A DNA stretch of 64,000 nucleotides. Origin: G963662675 sp963676845 (lineage in GTDB: Bacteria; Bacteroidota; Bacteroidia; Bacteroidales; Prolixibacteraceae). Location of the stretch: contig CAXXKK010000027.1 of assembly GCA_963676845.2 (NCBI GenBank), positions 124,001 to 188,000 of the forward strand, read 5' to 3'. The position numbers and the translations under genes are program-made. The notes under the pieces are model-generated. The model was not told the DNA's origin. It ran no database searches and was given only the letters and a program-made list of their open reading frames with translations. Positions 53,167 through 60,452 of the stretch are shown in pieces. Every line of letters starts with the position of its first letter. Within the stretch, counting starts at the first letter, position 1.

Positions 53167-54243
53167 ATGCCTAAAAGAATATTATCAAATAAAGCAATAA
53201 CACTGTTTCTACACATTTTCGCATGGGTGATTATATTCATTGTCCCCTACCAATTTATCAAAACCTTCCTTTATGGTTTTGAAAACTACACTCCATACCG
53301 AGCCTACAATAATGTAATTGGCTACTCTCTAGTCTTTTACATAAACTTCTTTTGGATTGTCCCCAAATACTTTTTTCAAAAAAGTAAACAGAAATACTTC
53401 CTGTATGTCATAAGCACTATAATACTAATTAGCTTGTTGTATATAGCACTGGATGTATTTGTCTTTTTCGACCTGGATCAAAAACAACTCATGAGTAACC
53501 AGTTCATATCAAAAGCATGGGAACTAAGCATAAAAGATGAGGCTGTACAGCTTATGTATTTCTATACGTATTCAATATTGATTAGTGGATTTTCGCTGGG
53601 ATTAGTTATGCTTAAAAAGCACACTCAAAATGAAAGAGAGCGCAAGGAACTCGAAAAAGAAAAGCTTGATTCGGAACTTGCTTTATTGAAAAACCAAATC
53701 AGTCCACACTTCTTCTTCAATACTTTGAACAATATTGATTCCCTGATTGATGTAGATCCCAACGATGCACACGACACCGTCCATAAGCTATCAAAAATGA
53801 TGCGCTATGTTTTGTATGAATCGCAACACGAGCTATCTCCCTTAAGTGACGAAGTGAAATTCATTCAAAACTACATTGACCTGATGAAACTCCGTTTAAT
53901 TGATGATTTCGATCTGCAAGTTGAACTTCCCAAAAATTGTGGCACAACTAAAGTCCACCCGCTGCTTTTTGTTCCATTTGTTGAAAATGCATTTAAACAC
54001 GGCGTTAGTTTCAAGAAAGAATCATTCATCAAGATAAAGATGGTGGTGAAAGACAAAAAAATCATTTTTACCACCCTTAACAGTATTGGGTCGAGAAACC
54101 AACCGGGCGATATGCAGTATAAAGGCATAGGCTTACAAAATGTAAAAAAGAGATTGAGTCTCCTCTATCCCAATAAGCATAAACTTAAAATAGAAGAAAA
54201 GGAAGATAAGTTCACAGTTGAACTGGAGCTGGATATCGATTAA
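53167..54243 (+). CDS. LytS/YehU-type sensor histidine kinase
   Basis: A 358-residue protein with four N-terminal membrane segments (residues about 12-150), a coiled linker, and a His_kinase domain: LLKNQISPHFFFNTLNNIDS with the phospho-accepting His at about residue 180, then PLLFVPFVENAFKHGVSF as the N box and GIGLQNVKKRLSLLYP as the G box. The Bacteroidota LytS-type family pairs with LytTR regulators, and the partner starts 12 bases downstream. The signal sensed is unknown. Confidence 0.95.
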   Translation: MPKRILSNKAITLFLHIFAWVIIFIVPYQFIKTFLYGFENYTPYRAYNNVIGYSLVFYINFFWIVPKYFFQKSKQKYFLYVISTIILISLLYIALDVFVFFDLDQKQLMSNQFISKAWELSIKDEAVQLMYFYTYSILISGFSLGLVMLKKHTQNERERKELEKEKLDSELALLKNQISPHFFFNTLNNIDSLIDVDPNDAHDTVHKLSKMMRYVLYESQHELSPLSDEVKFIQNYIDLMKLRLIDDFDLQVELPKNCGTTKVHPLLFVPFVENAFKHGVSFKKESFIKIKMVVKDKKIIFTTLNSIGSRNQPGDMQYKGIGLQNVKKRLSLLYPNKHKLKIEEKEDKFTVELELDID

Positions 54244-54255
54244 ATTTATAAGGTG

Positions 54256-54975
54256 ATGAAATTAAGAACGATTGTTGTAGATGATGAACCTCTGGCGCTG
54301 AAAAAGGTTGTCGACTTTATTCAAAAGACTCCTTTTCTGGAATTGGCAGGTGAATTTCACAATCCCCTTAATGCCATAGAGTTTTTAACCGAAGAGAGCG
54401 TTGATCTGATTTTTCTCGACATACAAATGCCCGACCTTAATGGAGTTGATTTTGCAAAGACTATTCAGGATGATGACCCTAAAATAATTTTCACCACAGC
54501 ATACGCAGATTATGCTCTTGAAGGATTTCGCGTGAATGCAATTGATTATTTATTGAAACCATTCAGCTACCAGGAATTTTTAAACGCAGCCAACAAGGCA
54601 AAAAAATTATTCGATGCAGAACTAGCCACCCTTCAACCATTAGAAACTGGAAAGCAATTTTTATTTTTGAAATCAGAATACCGCATACTCCGAATCGACT
54701 TTAATGACATTCTATATATAGAAGGACTAGACGACTATGTAAAAGTGCATTTGCAAAGCGAAGAAAAGCCTGTTTTATCACTCAACACCGTAAAGTCGCT
54801 GGAGCAGAAACTACCATCTGAAAAGTTTATGCGTGTTCACCGTTCCTACATTGTCAATCTCGAAAAGATAAGAGTTATTGAGCGTGGACGCATTGTTTTC
54901 GGGAAAACCTATATACCAGTCAGCAATCAGAACAAGGAAAAATTTCAGGAGTTTATAAATAATAACTTTTTGTAG
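54256..54975 (+). CDS. LytTR-family response regulator
   Basis: A 239-residue response regulator with a receiver domain (VVDDEPLALKK, phospho-acceptor in IFLDIQMPDLNG near residue 55, conserved Lys in YLLKPFSYQEF) and a C-terminal LytTR DNA-binding domain (KSEYRILRIDFNDILYIEGL, LPSEKFMRVHRSYIVNLEKI). The start was set at ATG 54256, just after an in-frame GTG. It forms an operon with the kinase. LytTR regulators bind direct repeats in target promoters; targets here are unknown. Confidence 0.95.
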   Translation: MKLRTIVVDDEPLALKKVVDFIQKTPFLELAGEFHNPLNAIEFLTEESVDLIFLDIQMPDLNGVDFAKTIQDDDPKIIFTTAYADYALEGFRVNAIDYLLKPFSYQEFLNAANKAKKLFDAELATLQPLETGKQFLFLKSEYRILRIDFNDILYIEGLDDYVKVHLQSEEKPVLSLNTVKSLEQKLPSEKFMRVHRSYIVNLEKIRVIERGRIVFGKTYIPVSNQNKEKFQEFINNNFL

Positions 54976-55109
54976 CATTAAGAAAAAAGAATCACTGCCT
55001 GCTCCGACTTAAACCACGAAACGTCAAACAATAGAAACAATAAGAACTTCTCATTTATTGATGGGAAGACTAAAAAAATTGCATATAAATACCAAAGGAA
55101 ACAGAAAAC

Positions 55110-56222
55110 ATGACAATAAAGAAAATTCTTAAAGGAATAGGAAAAACAATACTGTCACTCATTGTCCTAATTGCTATTGCTGTAGTCATATTTGTGAGTA
55201 AAGCTGATTTTGGAGTAAATCCCAAAGGAGAAAGGCTCGAAAAGATGAAATCCATGTTTAACTATCATGACGGAAAATTCTGGAACACGGAAGAGACTAG
55301 CGTAATGACTGCAAACAGTTCAAACGAAGAATCAGGAACACCTTTTTCAAATAACATACCTGACATCAGACCAAGTTCAGATATTCCGGCCATTAAAACC
55401 AATCTTAAGGATTTTAACCGGGAGGAAGAAGTCCTGATCTGGTTCGGGCATTCATCTTTATATTTTCAAACCAGTGGCAAACGAATTTTGGTTGATCCTG
55501 TCTTTATCACTGCATCACCAGTTTCGTTTATCAATACTGCTTTCCCGGGAACGGAAATCTATTCTCCGGATGATATCCCTGAAATCGACTATTTAATCAT
55601 TACTCATAACCACTGGGATCATATGGATTATAAAACTCTACTGGAGTTAAAAGATCGTATTGAAACAATTATATGCAGCATGGGAATTGGAGAAACTCTT
55701 GAATACTGGGGATTTAACAGCAATGACATTATTGAAATGAACTGGAAAGACAGCATTACTCTTGACACGGATTTTACTTTTTACTGTTTACCTGCCCAAC
55801 ACTTTTCAGGACGAAGCCTGAGACGCGATAAAACCTTATGGGCTTCATACGTTGTTCAGTCTCCAACACAAAATATTTATCTCAGTGGAGATGGAGGTTA
55901 TGGAAGTCACTTCTCTGAAATTGGAGAACAGTTTCCTCAATTTGATTTAGTAATCCTTGAAAACGGACAATACAATCAGGCATGGAGCGATATTCATCTA
56001 ATGCCAGATCAACTGGTACAAGCAGCCAAAGACCTCAACGGGAAAAGATTAATGACCGACCATAACTCAAAATATGCGCTTTCAATGCACCCCTGGTACG
56101 AACCCATGGAAAAGATTTACCAGGCAAACCAGAAAGAATCACTAAACCTGATCACACCCATGATAGGTGAACCCGTTTTCTTAAACGACTCACTTCAAAC
56201 ATTCAATAAATGGTGGAATTAG
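55110..56222 (+). CDS. Metallo-beta-lactamase-fold hydrolase (NAPE-PLD/UlaG-like)
   Basis: A 370-residue protein with an N-terminal membrane anchor (ISLIVLIAIAVVIFVSKADF-like hydrophobic stretch after KKILKGIGKTI) and an MBL fold: LIWFGHSSLYFQTSGKRILV, VDPVFITASP, IITHNHWDHMDYKTL as the zinc motif, FYCLPAQHFSGRSLRRDKTL, IYLSGDGGYGSHFSE and LMTDHNSKYALS. The HFSGR and 'DP' features are typical of the NAPE-PLD-like/UlaG branch, which often acts on phospholipids or lactones. It may be periplasm-facing. No partner gene is evident. Confidence 0.9.
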   Translation: MTIKKILKGIGKTILSLIVLIAIAVVIFVSKADFGVNPKGERLEKMKSMFNYHDGKFWNTEETSVMTANSSNEESGTPFSNNIPDIRPSSDIPAIKTNLKDFNREEEVLIWFGHSSLYFQTSGKRILVDPVFITASPVSFINTAFPGTEIYSPDDIPEIDYLIITHNHWDHMDYKTLLELKDRIETIICSMGIGETLEYWGFNSNDIIEMNWKDSITLDTDFTFYCLPAQHFSGRSLRRDKTLWASYVVQSPTQNIYLSGDGGYGSHFSEIGEQFPQFDLVILENGQYNQAWSDIHLMPDQLVQAAKDLNGKRLMTDHNSKYALSMHPWYEPMEKIYQANQKESLNLITPMIGEPVFLNDSLQTFNKWWN

Positions 56223-56263
56223 CCAAACAATGATTTTGCATTAAATAATTAATAGTATTAAAA

Positions 56264-56292
56264 TTGATGTCTATTAATAAATATTATTTTTG
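56264..56292 (+). promoter_or_regulatory. Bacteroidota promoter (TTG-N18-TATTTTTG)
   Basis: A TTG at 56264 and TATTTTTG at 56285-56292 fit the -33/-7 consensus and its spacing. The element ends 46 bases before the ATG at 56339. Confidence 0.55.
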
Positions 56293-56338
56293 ATTGCTCA
56301 GGATTACATCAGATTTACAATAACTTAAACAAACAAAA

Positions 56339-56851
56339 ATGACTACCAACAACGTTAAACGAAACTTTAAAATCACACTCAGACTGTTTGTGCTATTTAT
56401 CCTTTTGGGGAGTTTCTCATCACAGCTTAGAGCACAGGAATTAAGCGACAAAGATTATATTGAAATTCTTCAGTTATATGCCAAATACCCACTAGCACTG
56501 GACAGTGGCGATGGCGAAGCCTATGCTGACTTATATACCGAAGATGGAACTTTTATGACACTGGCTTCTGGCAGAGAAGAATTGATTGAGTTTGGCAATA
56601 ACCAACTGGGCAGTTCCATTCGTCACGTACCGGTTGTGCCTTTAATTATGGCTACCGAAACCGGAGCTCGCGGAGTTGTTACCAACATGATGATTGACAC
56701 CGACACAGATCCGGTAACCGTTGCCCGCTTTTTCCAGTATGTTGATGAGCTGGTAAAAACACCAGACGGATGGCGTTTTAAATCACGCAACACCGGTCCT
56801 GCTGACATGCGAAACGAAAGTTCTACCAAATACGATTGGCTGACAGAATAA
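56339..56851 (+). CDS. Secreted NTF2/SnoaL-like protein
   Basis: A 170-residue protein with a signal peptide (basic start, LRLFVLFILLGSFSSQLRAQ). The mature domain has the SnoaL-like pattern: LSDKDYIEILQLYAKYPLAL, YADLYTEDGTFMTLASGREE, then VARFFQYVDELVKTPDGWRF ending with a WRFKSR strand. This cone-shaped fold is used for both catalysis and binding, so the role cannot be given. A strong terminator follows. Confidence 0.87.
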   Translation: MTTNNVKRNFKITLRLFVLFILLGSFSSQLRAQELSDKDYIEILQLYAKYPLALDSGDGEAYADLYTEDGTFMTLASGREELIEFGNNQLGSSIRHVPVVPLIMATETGARGVVTNMMIDTDTDPVTVARFFQYVDELVKTPDGWRFKSRNTGPADMRNESSTKYDWLTE

Positions 56852-56868
56852 GATAAAACACAATACAA

Positions 56869-56906
56869 AAAATACCGCTCTGAAGATTTCAGGGCGGTAT
56901 TTTTTT
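56869..56906 (+). terminator. Terminator after the NTF2-like gene
   Basis: AAAATACCGCTCTGAA (56869-56884) pairs with TTCAGGGCGGTATTTT (56888-56903) with one G-U wobble and a 3-base loop. A seven-T run follows. Confidence 0.92.
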
Positions 56907-56953
56907 GAGCTTATACTTTAGCGCAGCAAGACAATTCCTTATTGCTGAAAGGT

Positions 56954-57127
56954 TATTCTTTGTAGAATAGGGATTATTCCATAGCGCTGAAGGATAATTC
57001 CATGCAGAGCCATAGATATTCTCTATGGAATAGATTTAATTCCTTTTGGAATATCTATGATTCCATAGTGCCGCAAGTCTATTCCAAATGGAATGGGAAC
57101 AATCCTACAAGTCAGAATGATTCTGAC
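56954..57127. repeat. Cluster of short ATTCC/GGAAT hairpins
   Basis: Five small palindromes occur in 174 bases: TATTCTttgtAGAATA (56954), CCATAGAtattcTCTATGG (57010), AATTCCttttGGAAT with outer TAGAT/ATCTA (57031-57057), ATTCCaaatGGAAT (57081) and GTCAGAATgATTCTGAC (57111). Three looser units of the form ATTCC-TAG.GC.G.AAGG-TATTCC run through them. No gene fits here. It could be a structured RNA, a recombination region or an interspersed repeat. Confidence 0.7.
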
Positions 57128-57264
57128 CTGGGTCAGCAAGGCTATACCCAAAAATAGAAGAGTCACTTTTAATAGTCATCGGTGCTATTTCTGTCTATCT
57201 TTTTATGCTGGCATCTGCAGGTGGCATACTTACCTTTCTTAAAGGACGACAAAAACCCAAATAA
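57127..57264 (+). other. Possible remnant of a membrane protein C-terminus
   Basis: An open frame of 45 codons without a start codon near its beginning encodes YPKIEESLLIVIGAISVYLF followed by a second hydrophobic stretch and a basic tail, ending at the stop at 57264. That is the composition of a membrane protein end. No start or upstream domain is present, so it may be a decayed gene; chance is possible. Confidence 0.3.
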
Positions 57265-57607
57265 GCGAAGTTATCAGGGATACTCTGTGCTTATTCTTAA
57301 AAAAACAGATATCTAATATACCTGCAATTCCTATCCCTATTATTCAAATATAAAAGTCCTGTCAAAATATTATTAGGATCAATTATCATCTATTTAAAAT
57401 AATTCAAATCGAACAAATGTTCTTTTTGTTTGTTTGATTAAAACGATGATTGTAGACATCAACAAAAATTTAATCTACACAAAATAATAATCATGATAAA
57501 TAACTTTAAAATTGAAGGTCATGGGATGTGAACATGGTGTAAAACCACTCAAAAAAAAGAAAAATAAAGAAATTGAAGTTCAAAATTTTAAACAAGAGGA
57601 AAAAACA

Positions 57608-58222
57608 ATGAGTGCTACAATGGTAAGACAAGAAATGCCTGAATTTGAAATGGAGGCATATGATGCAAAAACAGGTCATTACAAAACAGTTTCCAGTGCA
57701 GATTATAAAGATAAATGGACAGTCGTTTGCTTCTATCCTGCGGACTTTACTTTTGTATGTCCAACGGAGATTGCAGCTATGAATGCTCATTCTGACGAAT
57801 TTGAAGAACTGGGAGTAGAGCTTTTACCTGTTTCGGTTGACTCAAAGTTCTCACATAAACGATTTGTTGAAACAGAACCAATTCTTGAAGGTCTTAAATT
57901 AACCATTGGCGCAGATACAACAAAAGAAGTTGCCCGTGCATTTGGAGTATTAATTGAAGAAGAAGGTGTTGCTCTTAGAGGAAGGTTCCTTTTTAATCCT
58001 GATGGAGTTTGCGTTGCTCAAGAGGTTCAAGCGGATTCGGTTGGTCGCAATGTAAATGAATTTCTAAGACAAATTAAGGCTTGGCAACATGCTAGTAAAA
58101 CCGGAGAAGTATGTCCTGCAGGTTGGAGACCAGGCAAAAAGACATTACCTGTTCAAACAGATGTTGAAAAAATGACAGGGAAAGTTGGTGATTACATTAC
58201 TTTGGAAGAGATTTTAAGTTAA
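57608..58222 (+). CDS. ahpC: Peroxiredoxin, AhpC type (2-Cys)
   Basis: A 204-residue peroxiredoxin: peroxidatic Cys51 in FTFVCPTEI, resolving Cys169 in TGEVCPAGW, and the SVDSKFSHKRFV and NPDGVCVAQEVQ segments of the AhpC subfamily. It reduces H2O2 and organic peroxides, normally recycled by AhpF or a thioredoxin-like partner; ahpF is not adjacent. The start was set at ATG 57608 with an AGAGGA motif nearby. The frame can be extended by 32 basic residues to a TTG at 57512, but that extension is unlike the family. Confidence 0.95.
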   Translation: MSATMVRQEMPEFEMEAYDAKTGHYKTVSSADYKDKWTVVCFYPADFTFVCPTEIAAMNAHSDEFEELGVELLPVSVDSKFSHKRFVETEPILEGLKLTIGADTTKEVARAFGVLIEEEGVALRGRFLFNPDGVCVAQEVQADSVGRNVNEFLRQIKAWQHASKTGEVCPAGWRPGKKTLPVQTDVEKMTGKVGDYITLEEILS

Positions 58223-58273
58223 TCTGGTGAGATCGAAGTACGCATCTATACAATTTAGATGCAAAAATATTGT

Positions 58274-58312
58274 AAAAGCGATGTGGTAGTATGCTGCATC
58301 GCTTTCTTTTTT
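58274..58312 (+). terminator. Terminator after ahpC
   Basis: AAAGCGATG (58275-58283) and CATCGCTTT (58297-58305) form a 9-base stem with a 13-base loop, followed by CTTTTTT. Confidence 0.85.
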
Positions 58313-58361
58313 AAAAAGAAGGGAAACTGTGAGAAACAGTTTCTATAATCCAACAAAACGA

Positions 58362-58445
58362 TGTCATCCTGATTCTTTTCAGGATCTGTTTCATATAAAA
58401 ACGGACTATGTCGGAAATAGTTTTCAAAACAAGTTAGGAATGCCT
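58362..58445. repeat. Diverged copy of a palindromic interspersed repeat
   Basis: Begins TGTCATCCTGA and CAGGATCTGTTTCAT and ends AAACAAGTTAGGAATG, as in the better-preserved copy at 63384-63468. Its arms now pair poorly. A short minus-strand open frame over it is not a real gene. Confidence 0.6.
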
Positions 58446-58449
58446 CCAA

Positions 58450-59058
58450 TCAATGATTTTCACTGTTGAATAATTGCAGCAATTGGTAGTATTTCTCTTC
58501 CGTATCCATATCTTCCAAGATTAAACCACCGTCAATTTTAATAAATTGTTTCGGATATTTTTTAATAAGCGTTTTAGCTCCTTCTTTTCCTTTTAAAGTT
58601 GAAAGCTCATCAAAATAAACCCGGTCGAAAAGTGCAGGAACTCCCAGCCATCCATTAACAGAAGAAGAAACAACAATCTGTTGCTTCCCGACCCGAAAGC
58701 TATCGATTAGCTGATTGAGATACGAAGTTGTTATTAACGGTTGGTCAACCAAAGCGAAAAGGACTCCTTGTGCTTCAGGGAAATTTGCTTTCACAAAATC
58801 CATTCCTGCAGAAACAGAAGTTCCCATGCCACTTTCCCAATGTTCATTAATCAAGAAATGAGTCTTTGTTTTCCTTACTTCAAGAATTATTTCATCGGAA
58901 TGCCCCCCTAAAACGACAACCACGGGATACCCCGTATCCTTTAGCACTTGAATCTGATGCCCAATTAGCGTTTTTCCCTTCCAGGGCAATAATTGCTTGG
59001 GTTGCCCCATTCGGCTGGAGCTTCCGGCAGCCAAAAGTATAATAGGAATTTTAACCAT
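58450..59058 (-). CDS. Molybdenum cofactor nucleotidyltransferase (MocA-like)
   Basis: A 202-residue nucleotidyltransferase beginning IPIILLAAGSSSRMGQPKQL, the GlmU/MobA-type loop, with the MocA-like VVVVLGGHSDEI, GVLFALVDQPLITTSYLNQL and GWLGVPALFDR. Members transfer CMP (MocA) or GMP (MobA) to molybdopterin. Its start lies 8 bases inside the xdhC gene, and the IorA/IorB genes are upstream, so making a cytosine dinucleotide cofactor for that enzyme is the likely job. The ATG at 59058 was preferred to a TTG four codons upstream. Confidence 0.9.
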   Translation of the reverse strand: MVKIPIILLAAGSSSRMGQPKQLLPWKGKTLIGHQIQVLKDTGYPVVVVLGGHSDEIILEVRKTKTHFLINEHWESGMGTSVSAGMDFVKANFPEAQGVLFALVDQPLITTSYLNQLIDSFRVGKQQIVVSSSVNGWLGVPALFDRVYFDELSTLKGKEGAKTLIKKYPKQFIKIDGGLILEDMDTEEKYYQLLQLFNSENH

Positions 59059-60067
59059 GTATAGAGCCAACTTTATTTTTTAAAGCAATCGGGGTTTGCT
59101 GTCGAACCACACTTAATATTTCAGCCAAAATGGAAACTGAGATTTCCGCAGCTCCTTCAGCTCCAATATTAATTCCGGCTGGCCCATGAATACTTTCCAA
59201 GAAATTCGGGGATATTTCAGGGTTATACTCAAGCAACATATTCAATACTCGCTCCCGACGATTCGTAGAGCCCAAAAGTCCGATATAAGCCGGATGAATT
59301 TCCTGCAAGGCAATCAGATACTGGACATCCTTATTAAAACTGTGCGTCATTAAAACCACAGCGGTCTGTTCATCAATTTTTGACGTATCAATTTCTTCAT
59401 ACAAAGGGGTGATCAAAGAGGAGGCCCCCGGGAAATAATCACAGGATTTGGACTCATCAGGAGAAGCAACAACAGTCACCTCCCAGCCCAGCAATTTTGC
59501 TGACTGGCTTAACTGAACGGCATCATGCTCCGCACCAAATATATAAAGTTGAAACAATGGATCGAACAACTGAGTAAAACACTTATGATCGCTTACATCA
59601 ACCTTATTGAAGGACGGATTGATCGAAAAACTTTCATCGCCTAAATAAATAACAGAACCTACATCAGAATATTCTCCAACTTCTGAATAAAACCAGGAAT
59701 CCATCATGAATGATTTTCGTTCATTCAGTTGCTTCTCAAACTTATCAAAGAGTTCATCAGAAATAAAAACCGGCTCAATCAAAACATGGATGATTCCTTC
59801 ACAACCGATTCTGTATCGACCATCATAAGTGATCACTTTCGGCTGGTTGGTACGAAAAACAGTTTGTGCCTGACGTTCGATTTCACTTTCCACACAACCG
59901 CCACTCACGGCTCCTGCATATTCGCCATCTTCACGAATAAGCATTCGCACTCCCGGTCGACGGTACGAAGAACCTTCTAAATCAACGACCGAAACAAAAA
60001 CAGCTTTCTTCCCGCTACTCTGCCATTCCTTTAAAGTTTGAAATAATAGTTTTAGTTCGTGTGTCAT
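59051..60067 (-). CDS. XdhC/CoxI-family cofactor-insertion protein
   Basis: A 338-residue XdhC protein: N-terminal SVVDLEGSSYRRPGVRMLIR, AGAVSGGCVESEIERQAQTV and DGRYRIGCEGIIHVLIEP; C-terminal Rossmann domain with LYIFGAEHDAVQLSQSAKLL, VVLMTHSFNKDVQYLIAL and GLLGSTNRRERVLNMLL. In XDH systems it binds and helps sulfurate the molybdenum cofactor and delivers it to the enzyme. It overlaps the MocA-like gene by 8 bases. The gap to iorB is 385 bases, so it may have its own promoter. Confidence 0.94.
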   Translation of the reverse strand: MTHELKLLFQTLKEWQSSGKKAVFVSVVDLEGSSYRRPGVRMLIREDGEYAGAVSGGCVESEIERQAQTVFRTNQPKVITYDGRYRIGCEGIIHVLIEPVFISDELFDKFEKQLNERKSFMMDSWFYSEVGEYSDVGSVIYLGDESFSINPSFNKVDVSDHKCFTQLFDPLFQLYIFGAEHDAVQLSQSAKLLGWEVTVVASPDESKSCDYFPGASSLITPLYEEIDTSKIDEQTAVVLMTHSFNKDVQYLIALQEIHPAYIGLLGSTNRRERVLNMLLEYNPEISPNFLESIHGPAGINIGAEGAAEISVSILAEILSVVRQQTPIALKNKVGSIHG

Positions 60068-60452
60068 GTTGGTAAATTAAGGTTAGTTTTTACAAGTTTT
60101 TCTAAAAATTAGTTAATAAGTTTTTTTACACTGGGGCTTTGCCCCAAACCCCAATTCCTTTTTTCCTTCAGCTGAAAAAAGGAATCAAAACCTGCAGGCA
60201 GGCAGGAAAGCCGCCGCTGAAGATAAAAAGCTAAAAATGAATTGCGTTCCACTAAATAAAAATAACTCGTCGTACCTCCTCGAACAGATTTTTATTTTTA
60301 ACGCTTCACTCCATTAATTTTCTAAACGCTTTTTCTCTTAGGCGGACTCAATACAGCTAGTTTTTGAAACAACTACTTAACTAGTCTCTATAATTGTCTT
60401 GATTCTTTGCTCTAATAGCTAGATTCTATTTTATGATATTTCACTATCTTAT
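60068..60452. other. Gap between xdhC and the molybdenum hydroxylase gene
   Basis: Holds two hairpins: GGGGCtttGCCCC at 60133-60145, followed by AAACCCC, and ATTCCTTTTTT…AAAAAAGGAAT at 60154-60185, and a short GCAGGCAGGCAGG run near 60200. These resemble Bacteroidota interspersed repeats. No credible gene. Confidence 0.6.

Noticed and set aside
57512..57607. N-terminal extension of the peroxiredoxin from a TTG start
   Set aside because: The extra 32 residues are lysine-rich and unlike AhpC, while the ATG at 57608 gives the normal length and has a purine-rich leader.
58255..58449. 64-codon minus-strand open frame
   Set aside because: It covers the ahpC terminator and an interspersed repeat and resembles no protein family.
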